A stretch of DNA of 64,000 nt from Medicago truncatula. Taxonomy: Eukaryota; Streptophyta; Magnoliopsida; Fabales; Fabaceae. The DNA lies in contig NC_053047.1 in the NCBI RefSeq assembly GCF_003473485.1, forward strand, positions 14,038,001-14,102,000, given 5' to 3'. Shown here one piece after another: positions 13,134 to 25,052 of the stretch. The position numbers and the translations under genes were made by a program. How positions within the stretch are numbered: position 1 is the stretch's first letter; the number at the start of each line of letters is the position of its first letter. A model generated the notes under the pieces. The model searched no databases. It was given only the letters and a program-made list of their open reading frames with translations, and was not told the origin of the DNA.

Positions 13134-13735
13134 TATGGGTGAAAATAGGTTAGGTCGAGCTAGGCTTTGCAAAGCTTAAGTCTGGATAGCGGCCTATCAT
13201 AGGCATTCTTTTTAGGTATGAGTCTGGCTTTCTGAAAGCCTGATACAACCTTCTAGCATGTTCAAAAGCATATATCTTATGAACATCATTAAATAAGCAA
13301 TGTGATATAAGTTTTAATAGACTAGCTAACTAATAAATCAATTAAATTAAACTCTTTTTGATAATTAACATGAGGTTTTAGGGAATTTGACAATATGTTG
13401 TATCATATTTCAATTCTAGTTTATAATAATACATTTATATATGTAAAAAATTAATGTATACTAATAAGCTTAAATTACATAAAAAGTTAACATTTATATT
13501 TTAATTCAAAGTACAAAATATAATATAATAATAAATAATATTTATTCCTGTTTACTTAAATAGGCAGCCTAATAGGTTTTTTGAATGGCCCTGGCCTGAT
13601 CTTTTAAGCCAAATAGCTAGGTTTCGAAAAAAGTCTAGCACTTCTCTATTTAAGAAAAAAAGTCTGGCATGGTCTGGCCTGTCGTAGGCTAGGCCCTAGG
13701 CCCCTGTAGGCCGGCCTGACCTATTCTCATCCCTA
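13134..13735. mobile_element. hAT-like MITE with GGCCTGACCTATTCTCATCCC ends
   Basis: The left end TATGGGTGAAAATAGGTTAGG and the right end, read in reverse as TAGGGATGAGAATAGGTCAGG, are imperfect TIRs. The interior repeats GGCCT and AGTCTGGC words and has no coding frame. The 8-bp flanks have decayed, so the superfamily is inferred from the terminal sequence type. Confidence 0.6.
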
Positions 13736-13794
13736 CTCTTCTCTCATACACATTTGCTCATTCTCATGTGAACTGACTAAAATACCCCCAACGT

Positions 13795-14420
13795 TAAGAG
13801 ATTTCCATTTTATGGTTGTTCCTTTTATACCCTTCTTTGGATTTGGACCATGGATTAGCTCATCAATCTATGCTACTACGATAACTATTTTCCTCACCTT
13901 GAACGCCTCATCGTATATAAAAATATCAAAGTTTTAATAATCGACAAAAAAACATCTAGGAACTAGTTGTCCCTTCACAATTCTCTTAACGAATTTAAGA
14001 AAATGAGAAAGTGCTTGATCAATCACTGAGTATGCTTTAAAAGTCTCTACATTATGGTAGATATCATTCAAACATTTGCATTGAGGTTGAAACTTAAACA
14101 TATGATATTTTTCTATTTAGCAGTCATATGATGAATATCCTTGGTCATATCAAACATCAATAACAACGGTTATATTGAATACATAGTTTGGTGATACGAT
14201 TTGTGTTAAGTGAACACTTTGGAATTTCATTCTATTATTTGTTGAATATGCATTTATTTTGTTTGTGCATATTCAAAAAGAAATAGAATTAGATTCAAAA
14301 TGCAATTTATATCAACCCAGCTATTAGTTCAAGTAGTGTTGTTGTTGTCGGTTACGATTAAGGGACTTCATCCATGATGGCAAAGTAGAAAGAGAATACA
14401 TCTTCATGCTTCAATAACAA
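13795..14420 (+). repeat. Partial copy of the downstream half of block A
   Basis: Matches 12177-12760 in order: GAACGCCTCAT, AAGTTTTAAT, AGTGCTTGATCAATCA, CATTCAAACATTTGCATTGA, ATATTGAATACATAGTTTGG and CATCTTCATGCTTCA. The promoter half is absent here. Confidence 0.6.
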
Positions 14421-15379
14421 ACTTAATTTTCACGACCAAAAAAAAAAAAGTTAATTTTAGAAATTATGACAACCGACAATAAAGATGTTGACAAACTACC
14501 GAGAATAAATGATCAACCGACATTATATAGAAAAACACTACTTGAATTAAGAAAAAAAATTAAGAAACTTCTTATTGTTCTTTTCTCTTCAGAAAATCAA
14601 GAAACTACTTGGAAAATTAAGAAAGTTTCTTAATGTTGACAATCTCTTTTTGTTCTAATCTCTTGTAACATTATTTCTTTTCTTCAGAAATTTTCCAATT
14701 CATCTGGCACAGAGTCAATTCATAGGTCAATAACAACCATTGTCAAATAAAATTCACACTTCAATTGAAATTATTTGTTGCTAAATGGTTAAGTGATGTT
14801 TAATAGAATTGAAAATTTACAATATAAAATAACAGAACCCTAAATTTTCAATGGTTGATTTTCATGTGATATTTAGTCATGTTAATTTACCTTTGGGTCG
14901 ATTAATACTCTTGTTCAATTTCTGAAAAAATAGAATCATAATATTCTAGATTGGGTATGAAGATGGAGCCTATTTCGATGTGAAAAATAATTACATATCG
15001 GTGAAAGTTGTTTTTCGTACCTCTATCCCGCTTTCCCACTTTTAAGGTCGGCCGCTACGCACCGCTACCTGGATTGACTACTAAATTGAATATAATCCAA
15101 TTAAACGAGGTAAAGGATGACCCAAGTAAACATTATAAGAAACTATTTTATGATTTACAATTTTTGCATTGCTACCCAAATTGTCTCAATTAAGACGATC
15201 ATTATCTGTGTTTTCGGTGAGCAATTGAGTAGCAATTTTATAGTTGACAAACTTTTTAACAATTCTTGATGGTTTACAATTTTATGGCTTGAAAACATCT
15301 TCATAATTGAAATAACATAATATCACTTCTAGTGTTCTGGGTGGTATGATACTGACATAATTGAAAACATTGCGGAAGA

Positions 15380-16560
15380 AAGAATTAATTGTGTTCAAAA
15401 ACTCTGGTGTATGTACATCATACGACCTATCAACCGTTGAGTTGTTTGAATGGGGAGAATCACAACTCAAATTCGCCTTTTTCTTCACCAAGATTTAAGA
15501 CAAAATATAATTATTGATCTCAACAACTATCACATTTTTAGGTGTCAGTATAGCTCTATCCTAAAAAAACGATAGATCATGTATATTATGCTGAAGAGAT
15601 AGATAAATGCACTCAACAATTGATGCAATAAAATCACTTGAGTTGTGAATAAGCAAATCATCTGAAATCTGTAGCCATATATCTTCATCATTCATTTTTC
15701 AATCAGAATTATGATGTTTGCTAAAATGAACCATTGTCCACAACATATCACATTTTTCATTCAATCTCTTTTATACACTCTTTCATCAATTTTACACAAA
15801 TGCCAAAGAAAAAACAAAAACGGTTTTTTTGTGGTCCAAACATTACACACAGTGCAGCTAGCACTCCTCTGCCCCCAGCCTGCAAATTCAAGCCTTACAT
15901 TTTGTCATCTTCCTCAACTAACATTAACATATTAACAACAAAACATAGCCTCTTGTTCCTCTTCAAACATAACATACTACATATATATACATAAAACTTA
16001 AATGTAGAATGTAGAGTATTCCTCACTCCATGCATGAATCATCCAACACCCCTTTCCTTCTTTCTGTGTTCTGCTTGTTCTTTTGGTTTTTTGGTTTTGT
16101 GTGCTAACTTTGGAGTGTCTCACTTTTTTATTCTCATTGTTTTATTTTGTCTTCCTTTTCTTAACATCGCCATTTTTTCTTTTCTGTTGCAATGTTAAGG
16201 ACAGATTTGTCCGGTATAATGTTCAACTTTTTATAGTTAGTTTTAGAGTTCCCTTAAATTTTAGGGTAGATTTAATTTAAATTTCATATAAGTATAAATT
16301 TGTCTAGGAAATTTTTTTTCTTAAATAATTGTATATAAATAAGTATAGATATAAAAAGATTCAATTTGTTTCACATAGGTTTACTCCACCAAATCGAAAT
16401 GTGAAATTCAAACCAAAGTTTATTGAAAATGAAAAGCATTACCTTGTAAATCAATTAGTTTAAATTAACTGTGAAGTTCAAAGAAAGAAAAACACTACAC
16501 TAAAGTTTATATCTTTACATATAAGTATAGATTTCCATTTTATGGTTGTTCCTTTTATAC
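15380..16560 (+). repeat. Triplicated promoter/leader block, copy B
   Basis: Shares the landmarks of copy A from GTGTTCAAAAACTCTGGTGT through AATGCCAAAGAAAAAACAAA, the leader and TAATTGTATATAAATAAGTA. It has ATGCATGAATCATC at about 16031, as in copy C, but is shortened afterwards. The reverse strand at 15282-15491 has a 69-codon frame with residues similar to copy A (SCDSPxS), hinting at old coding sequence; it was not identified. Confidence 0.65.
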
Positions 16561-16731
16561 CCTTCTTTCGAGTTCTAGCTGGGTTGCTGTTGTACGTTTT
16601 TTTGATAATTGGGGCCATAGTTTTTTATTCTGCTGGTTTATAAGTTGTAACTGTGTTTGGGTGTTGGCTGGAGTGTTTTTCTACGGACCTTGACCATTTC
16701 CTTTGTTTTGTCTCTAATCCATGGTTTTTTA

Positions 16732-17490
16732 GGCCGCACGCCAGTGCCTTTGTGGCGCCAAAGGCAGATGCCTTTGACAAAACAGGTTGTGTCATGTGTT
16801 TCAGTGCCTTATATTTTAATAAAAAATAAATAAAGTTGATCAAACGGGAAATAGTGAAATATTGATGCGTTTCTTCACCTTCTCTTTCTTTCTTTGGTTC
16901 AACCGACCATCCATCACTCACTGTCCCCCGCAACCAACTTCCGTGCCGTCGTCCAATTTTCCACCACTGTCGCAGTTAGAATGTAAGAAAACCCGACCCA
17001 GAAAGTGAGATTTGAATAATTTGCAATGAAATGCAGGAAGAACACAACCAAATTGAGCAATAGTCACTTTAAGTTTTAAGATTATATTCAGGGGAAAACT
17101 TAACTCGATAAGAGAAAAATAGTTAGAGAAGATTACGAATATAAGTGAAGGAAAACATAACAATACCCCATTTTTTTTTATTATTCTTTCTTCTTCTTCT
17201 TTTCACAAACTGGTTTTTTTCATGGTTGTGTAATCACTTAGAACGACAACGGCCAGTGGTGGATGGTCAACGACGCGGAAGGGGTGGCGGCAAACAGTGG
17301 TGGGTTGAACTGAAGTTGTAGAAAGAGAGAGAGGAAAAGGTGAAGAAACACGCCATATCCTTCGCTCTTTCACGTTTAATCAACATTTTTTCTTTCTTTT
17401 TTACTAAAAATAATGGTTCATAACACGCGGCACAACCTGATTTGTTCAAAGATACATGCCTTCTTGCCACAAAGGCAGTGAAGTGCACTC
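16732..17490. mobile_element. TIR element with CAGTGCCTTTGTGGC ends
   Basis: The left arm, from about 16732, reads CAGTGCCTTTGTGGC, then GCCTTTGACAAAACAGGTTG. The right arm, ending about 17480-17490, is its inverse: CAACCTGATTTGTTCAAAG, then GCCACAAAGGCAGTG. Arms are over 50 bp and imperfect. No transposase coding was found in the 650-bp interior; TSD not clear. Confidence 0.6.
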
Positions 17491-18309
17491 CTAGTTTTTT
17501 TTTTCTTTTCTTGCGATGCTGGTAGCGAGGCAGTATGCGTGACCGGACAACTGCTTTGGTTGTTTTGCTGTCTGCATGTATATTTCGGTCTCATCATTTA
17601 TTTATTTATTTATTTATTATTATTTTTTTTTTGTATTGTATTGTGTGGGTTTGGGTCTTTTTAAGCCGATATGGCCATATACAATACTTGTTGTATCGTG
17701 TGGTCACCTACAAATCGCGAGTGGCTTGTGATCCTTGCACAGATTCGACGAGAATAATATTTATTGTTTAAAAAAATATTGATCCTTTAATTAGTTTTCT
17801 AGTTTCATTTTGGTGTCTTAATTAATATTTGCTATGCTTTGGTCCTTTTGAATATATTTATGTCGGTCAATTTAATCTTTTATGTTGGTTTTTAACCGTA
17901 AATGTCTATTATGCAGTAACATATTGGTGGTCCATCGTAGATCTCATTAATTTTTTTAATTTGAATAATTTGATCTTTTATTTTAATATAAACAAAACAA
18001 AACCATTGGATCTTACACGTCCATTAAATCTAACACCGAACCACCAAAACCTAATTTATTTTACTTTTTTTTTTGTCTTCTTTTACCAACTTATTATTCG
18101 TCATCATCAAAACTTCACCATCTTCATGAAACAAACCCTGGAGAAAAGAAAAAACACCCTAAACACAAAAACGCATCATCATCATATTCAATGTTCGTAT
18201 GATACATTCCTTTTAAAATGTATTCTATCATTAAAAAAAAAAAAACACTAACAAAGTCAAAACGAATGTGATAAATGAGGAACACATGATCATCATTAAA
18301 CAACCAACT
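17491..18309. other. Intergenic, nothing recognised
   Basis: A/T-rich with a TTTA run near 17597-17620. Open frames here look like low-complexity translation, with no family resemblance. Confidence 0.45.
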
Positions 18310-18468
18310 TGAGCTGTTGACGCAGAATGGAAGCAAGGGTTAGCAAGCGCTTAGCCTAAAAGATAAACAGACAGATTGCAAGCAACAAACCTATTAAATA
18401 AGGGTTTCCGGAATCTAACAGAATTGAGAGAAACGCTTGCTAGCCTACGCTTCGTACTGCGCCAGTTG
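18310..18468. mobile_element. Short MITE with GACGCAG/CTGCGCC ends
   Basis: The left end CTGTTGACGCAGAATGG...TAGCAAGCGCTTA and the right end, read in reverse as CTGGCGCAGTACGAAGCG...TAGCAAGCGTTT, form imperfect TIRs of about 36 bp around a 90-bp core. Confidence 0.55.
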
Positions 18469-19560
18469 TGAATAAGCAAATCAACTTAAATCTATAGCTT
18501 TATATCTTCATCGTTCATTTCTCCTATCAAATTATGAATGTTTACTATAGAATAGAATTTTGGGAGGGGTTAAAATGGACCATTGTCCACACCAGATCAC
18601 ATTTTTCATTCAATATCTATTATACAATCTTTCAGCAATTTTACACAAATGCCAAAGAAAAAACAAAAACGGTTTTTTTTTTGGTCCAAACATTACACAC
18701 AGTTCAGCATGCCTCTGCCCCAGCCTGCAAATTCAAGCCTTACATTTTGCCATCTTCTTCAACTAACATTGACCTTAAACCTAATGCGTGACTATAAATA
18801 TTAATAACAAAACATAGCCTCTTATTCCTCTTCAAACATAACATACTACATATATATACATAAAACATAAATGTAGAATGTAGAGTAATGCTCTCTAGTA
18901 AAATTGAAGAGAAGTGATAGAGAGGAACAAAGAGGGACCTCACCCCATGCATGAATCATCATCAACATCAATAACCCCAAAACTCTATAGAAACCCAACA
19001 CTCCATTCCTTCTCTCTATGTGTTCTGCTGGTTCTTTTGTTTTTTCGGTTTTGTGAGCTAACTTTGGAGTGTCTTACTTTTTTATTCTCATTTTTTTATT
19101 TTGTGTTCTTTTTCATAACATCACTGTTTTTTTTTCTTTTCTCAAAGATTTATCCAGTATAATATTCAACTAAACTTATAGTTAGTTTTAGAGTTCCCTT
19201 AAGTTATAGGGTATATTTTATTTAAATTTGATATAGGCATAAATTTTCCATGAAAAACATTTCTTAAATAATTGTATATAAATAAGTATAGGTATAAAAC
19301 AATTCAATTTGTTTCACATAGGTTTACTATGTGAAGATAATTCTATTCGAAATGTGAAATTCAAACTTTGGTTTATTGAAAATGAAAAGCATTACCTTGT
19401 AAATTAATTAGTTTAAATTAAGTTTAAAGTTCATAGAAAGAAAAAAACTACACGAAAGTTTACGTCTTTTTAAACAGGGGCGGTTTCACCACCCGGCGAC
19501 CCCGGGCGGTCGCCCGGGCTCGATCGATAATCAGTGGCGGATCTTCCTTAGAACCCATGG

Positions 19561-19762
19561 TACCGTAATGTTTCTATATATATTATATCCGGCATATTAT
19601 TTACATATTTTCTGGTTAGCGCAGTGGAAAAGCAATTGCTTTTTCTCTCAGAAGTCGCGAGTACCGTAATGTTTCTATATATATTATATCCGGCATATTA
19701 TTTACATATTTTTTGGTTAGCGCAGTGGAAAAGCAATTGCTTTTTCTCTCAGAAGTCGCGAG
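19561..19762. repeat. 101-bp tandem duplication with tRNA-like segment
   Basis: Two copies, period 101 bp (TACCGTAATG at 19561 and 19662), nearly identical. Each holds GGTTAGCGCAGTGGAAAAGC and CTCAGAAGTCGCGAG; the second continues to GAGTTCGATTCTTC. These are tRNA A-box and B-box signatures, so the unit came from a tRNA or SINE. Confidence 0.8.
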
Positions 19763-19823
19763 TTCGATTCTTCCTTCTTCTCCCATTTTTATATTTCTGT
19801 ATATATTTACTTTTTTGTCAAAA

Positions 19824-19886
19824 AAGTTCCATAGAGGGAATCGAACACACACCTTTGGGCCATACTCATGTAAATTAAACCACTAC
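19824..19886 (-). repeat. tRNA-like remnant, reverse strand
   Basis: On the minus strand TAGTGGTTTAATTT (A-box-like) is followed by GTGTGTTCGATTCCC (B-box). No clover-leaf was confirmed by pairing, so it is treated as a SINE or tRNA remnant. Confidence 0.4.
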
Positions 19887-20347
19887 AGCAGTTAACATTT
19901 TTGATATATTTTTCAAACAGCTTAATATATATTTCATAGAATTTTGGTACCCCCGAGAAAATAACTCAAGATCCACCACCGTCGATAAATCCTTCAAACA
20001 ATTTAATATGACGATCCTTTTTTATTTTTATATATGACTATTTATCTATATATATATATATATATTTATTTTTTTTGAAGGAAGGAATTTATATATATTA
20101 TATCACATGTGAATTTGCAATAAATTTTTCGTCCAGGCTCTATGTAATTCCTGGCTCCGCCACTGTTTTTAAAATGACAGAGTGCTTGATCAATCACTAT
20201 GAGTTTGCTATAAAAGACTCTAAATGATGGTATATATCATTCAAACATTTGCATTGCTATTATTTCGATCATACCAACGTAATTGTGGTTGAAAGTTGAA
20301 GATATATTTTTCTACTTTATCGGTATGATAGAGATATTTTCGTTATA

Positions 20348-20642
20348 CTCCCTCCGTCCCTTATTATAAGACCCTTTTGAAAAAATAACGGAAATTAAGA
20401 TAGTGGATATTTGTATTAAATATGTTTGTAATTACTATTGTTTTTACAATTTTATCCTTTAAGAGAGAGAGGTGGTTTATGTTTTCAACATGTTATTTAT
20501 TGTTGATTGAAGAAAAAGATTTATAATAAATAGGGGCATGTATGTAAAGAAATAATTAATGTAGTTGGAAATAACAAATGAGTCTTATAAAAAGGGACAA
20601 AAAAAAATCTCAAAAGGGTCTTATAATTAAGGACGGAGGGAG
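20348..20642. mobile_element. Stowaway-like MITE (family 2, copy 1)
   Basis: CTCCCTCCGTCCCTTATTAT at the left and ATAATTAAGGACGGAGGGAG at the right are near-perfect inverted ends flanked by TA on both sides, as for Tc1/mariner MITEs. Length 295 bp. The same element occurs at 62982-63275. Block copies A and B lack it at the equivalent site (near 12452 and 14147), which gives the empty site. Confidence 0.88.
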
Positions 20643-21008
20643 TAGCAAACATCAATAACAACCGTTTTATTGATTTTGTGATATGATTTGTGTCAAGTGT
20701 AACACTTTGGAATTTCTTCTATTATTTATTGAATATGTATTTATTTTGTTTGTGTATATTCAAAAAGAAGTAGAATATATTCAAAAGTGTTATCTTTAAC
20801 ACAATTTATATCAACCTAACTGTAAATTTAAATTTAATACAAGTATTATTTCCGTCACGCCTAGAAAACACCGTCATGGGGACTAAAGCTGAAAGAGAGT
20901 ACATCTTCATGCTTTAATAGCCTAAAGATAGAGATTGGAAGGAAGGTTGAAAATACTCCAATAGCCTAATGTGATGTATAAACATCAAAATTATTGTATT
21001 ATCTAAGG

Positions 21009-21500
21009 TTAAATATGTTTTTGATTTTATAAATATACAAACTTTTTATTTTAGTCTCTTTAAAATTTTCTTTCAATTTTTAGTCCCTATAAAATATTCA
21101 ATAACTACTTTTGGTCCCTATTTTTGAGTTAATTTTTGTATTTTTTAAATCAAATTGTGCAGTAATGTGTAGAATATCATAAAAAATTCCCAAAAAAAAA
21201 TTAGAATTTATTAACAAAATCAAAATTAAATATGAATTTTTAACCATCAAAAATCTAAAAATTCATATTTAATTCATGTTTTGTTTAAAAATTTTAAATT
21301 TTGTTGGGTGAGATTCTTATAATATTATTTTTTTTCGTAAAATGTTATTCAAAAATATGAATTCTACATATTAGTTTACTTTAATGGAGGGACAAAAGGT
21401 GAAGATGAAATATTTTTGGGGGACTAAAAGTTGAAGAAATTTTTTAGATGGACTAAATTGAAAAGTTGACATATTTATAGGGACCAAAAACATATTTAAC
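21009..21500. mobile_element. Mutator-type long-TIR MITE
   Basis: Starts GTTAAATATGTTTTTGATTT and ends CAAAAACATATTTAAC. The arms run inward for over 100 bp with TTTTAGTC/GACTAAA words. Related sequences occur at about 33940-34520 and 63859-64000. Confidence 0.7.
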
Positions 21501-21787
21501 ACTATTATATATATGTAGCAAATTTTCTATTAAAGTTATAATGAAATATATTAATTGAGCATCTTAGTCTTTCCCGCACAGGAAATGTTAGGAGAGAATT
21601 AAGAGAAATAAACAACAGTTACATTAGCGATCCAAGAAATGAAAACGTAAAGGAGCCACAATACCGGCTCGCTAAAAAAACAAAACTAAATAACAACTCC
21701 CAAACACAAGAGTATTAAACCACCACATATGATAGTTGAAAGCAATATCAAAGTGATTTGGCTTCAGCAACCAAAAAGATCGAAGCT

Positions 21788-22158
21788 TTATTTAGTTTAC
21801 TCACTATACAGGTGTTATGAAATCAAGGCGGTCTTTTATTCAGCTTATTTGGCTTATGACCATTTGGATCATATGGAATGAAAGAAATGCTAAATTATTT
21901 AAACAAAAAGAGCCATCTATAGATCAGCTACTAGACAAAGTAAAATATTATTCTTTGTGGTGGTTGAAAGCCAAAAAGGCTTGTTTTGCATTTGGTGATC
22001 ATATGTGGTGGTCGAGTCCTATGTCGTGTTTAGGCGTTGGATAGACTCTATTGTATCTTTTGTGAACTGCATTTTCTCGGTGGTTTTTTGGCACACTTTG
22101 TGCTAAAGAGATCATTCTTGCAGTGTTATTATAATCCATCTTTGCTTGTTTTTTTTAA
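21788..22158 (+). mobile_element. 5'-truncated LINE with 15-bp TSD
   Basis: The perfect direct repeat AAAAAGATCGAAGCT flanks it at 21773-21787 and 22159-22173. Inside, 21817-22041 translates to the C-terminal tail of a plant L1 reverse-transcriptase ORF (IWLMTIWIIWNERNAKLF, then KYYSLWWLKAKK), followed by a short 3' UTR and an A-rich end. Truncated target-primed insertion explains the size. Confidence 0.8.
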
Positions 22159-22312
22159 AAAAAGATCGAAGCTGAATTTGCAACATATATGAAGCAAATG
22201 TTAAATTGGAAATTTTTTTTTTTTGCCCTTATTTAATTCCAAAAATACAAAAATGCCCTAGTTTTGAAAAAAATTGCATAAATGCCCTACTTTTCAGAAA
22301 TTTCTGGTACCT

Positions 22313-22545
22313 TGCAACCCCCACTTGCGGGGTACCTTAAAAAAATTTAAAAAATTAACTACCCCGCAAGTGGGACTTGCGGCCTACATTTTTTTTTTTT
22401 TTTAAATTAAATAACTACCACTTGCGGCCTATATGTTTTTTTTTTTTTTTTAAAATTAAATAACTTGCTACCCCAACTTGCGGGGTATTTAATTTTTTTT
22501 TAAATTTTTTTAATACCCCGCAAGCCCCACTTGCGGGTTTGTTTT
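22313..22545. repeat. Left subterminal repeats of the MULE
   Basis: CCCCGCAAGTGGGG-type words recur in both orientations (near 22318, 22361, 22371, 22420, 22473, 22516 and 22527), separated by A/T-rich spacers. The same words fill the right end. Such arrays often bind transposase; that role is inference. Confidence 0.7.
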
Positions 22546-22642
22546 TTGTTTTTTTTTTTTAATTTTTAAAATAAAAAAAAATAATAAAAAAAAGAAGGAA
22601 AAAAAATAATAAACATATTAAATATCATGATATCTACAATTA

Positions 22643-24564
22643 TTATAAATGCCCGGCTGTCCCACACCCTCGTCTTCGACGATTTCTTCCGCGATTTACT
22701 TGAGGGTCATGTTGGTCTTCGTCGTTGTTATCTGCAGCTGATTGTATTTGACTACCATAACCCAATGACAATGACACATCGTGTTCCCTTGTTGGCCATC
22801 CCATATCCAGAAATTGATCACTAGAGTTCAACAAAGCCGGAGAAAAGTGAGATAATAGGTTTGTTGGTGTTGGTGGGTGGTTGTAGTTTTGGTTGGTGTA
22901 CATTGGGTATTGTGGGTTGCTGTAGGGGGGGTAATTGGTGTTGGACGGTCCAGCTTGGTTTGGGTCATTATAGGAGAAGTAGTTGTTGTTGGATGCGCCA
23001 GCTTGGTTTGGGTCATTGTAACCATAAGTTGACTGATAATGGGGCTCATATGCATTTCTCGGGGAGGTATATGGTGGTGGTTGGATGATGTTTTGTTGGG
23101 GGGTGTCGAGAAATTCATACATTACAGAACCATGAATGTTTTGGGTTGTATGTGGTTGGGATTGATGATCTTATAGTTGAGAAAAAATGTCTTGATCCCA
23201 AAAATCATCATGAATTGGTGTTTGGTTGTTGCGAATTTCAGGTTCATGTTCCGGCTCTTCTTCTTCGGCTTCGTCTGGATCTGAATTTGATGGGTTTGTT
23301 TCAATTGAAATCCTTAGACGTGGGTTGCATGTGGTTGTCAACCACTCAATATACGCATGAGTGTGGGTGAGTGATCTTGGCCGCATGCGTGGTAAAGTAT
23401 GACTCCGTCGGTTGTCCCAATGTTCGCTCTCTTGTGGAAATCGAAAACCATTTGATTTGTACCACGTCTTGAACCGTTTGTCTATTACATGGTACTGTGT
23501 CATGTCTCGTGGGGGCCCTGGTATTTCTTGTGGCAGACCAAATTGGAGCTTGACCCTATCAGTTGGATGCCATTCAACTTTGTCAAAACATATAAGGTAA
23601 GTTGTTGCAGTCCACTCCCAATATTCTTCAGGTAAGTTGTTGCAGTCCACTCCCAATATTCTTCAGGCAAGTTGTGTGGAACATTCTTGTATGGTCTCCA
23701 AACTTGTAACAGGAAATGACATCCTGTTAGTGCTTTTATATTTGGGTGTGATGCCTCACACAAGCCACGATAAAGGTAAGTCAACACTGCCGATCCCCAA
23801 CTATAGTTTCTTGTTAGATTAAAATCCATTAACAAATACAACCAGGAGTTGTGCACAAATAATCCAGTTGTATTAGGAAACAAGAACCCTCCAAAGAGGT
23901 ATAGTAGGTACCTCCTAGTGTGTTGTATTTTTACCTCCGGAGGAGATTGTTCACTGAAGTTATTATCGACCAGATTATCCTTTAACCACGACAATGAGAG
24001 GGTAAAACCATCAGTTTTATTTGCTGGAGGAGTTATTCCCAACAATTGAGCACAAATGTTCCACGCAAGATTTGGAGGAGCCGTAACAAATGGTCCGCAA
24101 AAAGGTAATCCGAGTAACATATATACGTCTTCCAACGTGATTGTGCATTCACCCGTTCGAAAATGAAAAGTATGTGTTTCAGACCGCCACCTTTCTACAA
24201 GAGCGGTTACGATGTGTCTATCGATTTGGTAACGCCCTATTTGAGAAACCTCAAAAAATCCGGTTTGACGTAGATACTCTTCAATATGAGGACTTGGTAT
24301 TATGTGTTGTCTTGTACGGGTGACGAGAGGTGCACCCTCTGCATCCTAACAAAAAAAATAATAAATGAATACAATTAAAACATAATCAAAATATAAATTT
24401 AAAAAAACATTATATATTGAAATTAATATTGAACTATAATATTAAGAGTAGTATTAATAATTAAAAAATGAAAACGACATTAACAAATTAATATTTATAT
24501 ATACCCATCTTCTGATATGTTCTTCATTGGATCTGTGATCATTTTCCAACCACAAGTATGCCAT
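22643..24564 (-). pseudogene. Plant mobile domain (PMD) protein gene inside the MULE, disrupted
   Basis: Minus strand. Exon 1 is 24564-24505 (20 codons, MAYLWLENDHRSNEEH), donor GTAT. Exon 2 starts at 24345 after TTAG and reads in phase DAEGAPLVTRTR, then RQTGFFEVSQIGRYQIDRH, LVERWRSETHTFHF, TLEDVYMLLGLPFCGP and YLYRGLCEASHP. This is the aminotransferase-like PMD family, including the so-called serine/threonine phosphatase 7 long form homologues and MAIN, often carried by MULEs. A 35-bp tandem duplication (23596-23665) shifts the frame after EEYWEWTATTY. The downstream frame continues with YHVIDKRFKTWYKSNGFRFP, then an acidic stretch, an in-frame TAA at about 23171-23173, and a Tyr/Asn/Pro-rich tail with two YNDPNQAG repeats ending RNRRRRGCG at 22643. 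Two lesions make it a likely pseudogene. Confidence 0.8.
23596..23665. repeat. 35-bp exact tandem duplication (frameshifting)
   Basis: GGTAAGTTGTTGCAGTCCAC... occurs at 23596-23630 and again at 23631-23665 with no mismatch. As 35 is not a multiple of three, it breaks the PMD frame. Confidence 0.95.
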
Positions 24565-25052
24565 TACTTTATATAACTTGTTTGAAATATTGGTTGTATG
24601 TGAGTGAGTAAGGAAAGGAATGTGAGTGAGTAAGGAAAGGATTGAGATAAGTAGAATATGTCTGAAGAGTTAAAATATAGTTCTAGTATTTATAATGTAA
24701 AGTTATGTGTAAATAGGGGAAGTAGTTGTGTGGTATCGTAATGAATGAAGTGAAGAATTCAATTCATATCTTTTACTAATTCAACACCTGCAAAGCAACA
24801 ACACATGCAAAGCAACAGTCTTAAAATAAATATAGAAGTGACAACTGCATCAATAAATATAGAAGTGACTACTGCATCAGAAGCACAGAAGCATGGTGTT
24901 CAACAAGCATGCTACTCAACAGTATCATATTAATCAAGTAAGATATGACTATTGCATGCAAAATACATTAATTTCTTGGGAGAAATTTTTCACCAAAATG
25001 ACACATGCATGGTTGATCACGTGATGCATGCAGCGGGGTACCCCACAAGGAG

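Larger units (their letters stand above)
19532..19981. mobile_element. Nested hAT-like element
   Basis: Starts CAGTGGCGGATCTT and ends AAGATCCACCACCG, inverse copies with 12 of 14 matches. The flanks TCGATAAT (19524-19531) and TCGATAAA (19982-19989) are an 8-bp TSD with one mismatch. It lies wholly within the larger hAT, so it inserted later. Confidence 0.75.
19475..20165. mobile_element. hAT element with 8-bp TSD, host of a nested hAT
   Basis: Ends are CAGGGGCGG and CCGCCACTG, hAT-type termini. The flanks are the perfect 8-bp TSD TTTTTAAA at 19467-19474 and 20166-20173, the size expected for hAT. It interrupts copy C of the triplicated block. It has no transposase frame, so it is non-autonomous. 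A second hAT-like element sits inside. Confidence 0.85.
18470..20910 (+). repeat. Triplicated promoter/leader block, copy C (interrupted)
   Basis: The longest copy. It keeps the TATA-like GACTATAAATATT at 18790-18802, a leader, then ATG at 18947 opening a 72-codon frame that starts MHESSSTSITPKLYR and runs into a hydrophobic stretch; GTGAGC at about 19048 could be a splice donor. No downstream exon was recognised. The homology is split by a hAT element (19475-20165) and a MITE (20348-20642), then resumes to about 20910. Function unknown. Confidence 0.6.

Noticed and set aside
15282-15491. 69-codon reverse frame in block B
   Set aside because: Partly conserved in block A but broken there by a stop; too short and unidentified to call a gene.
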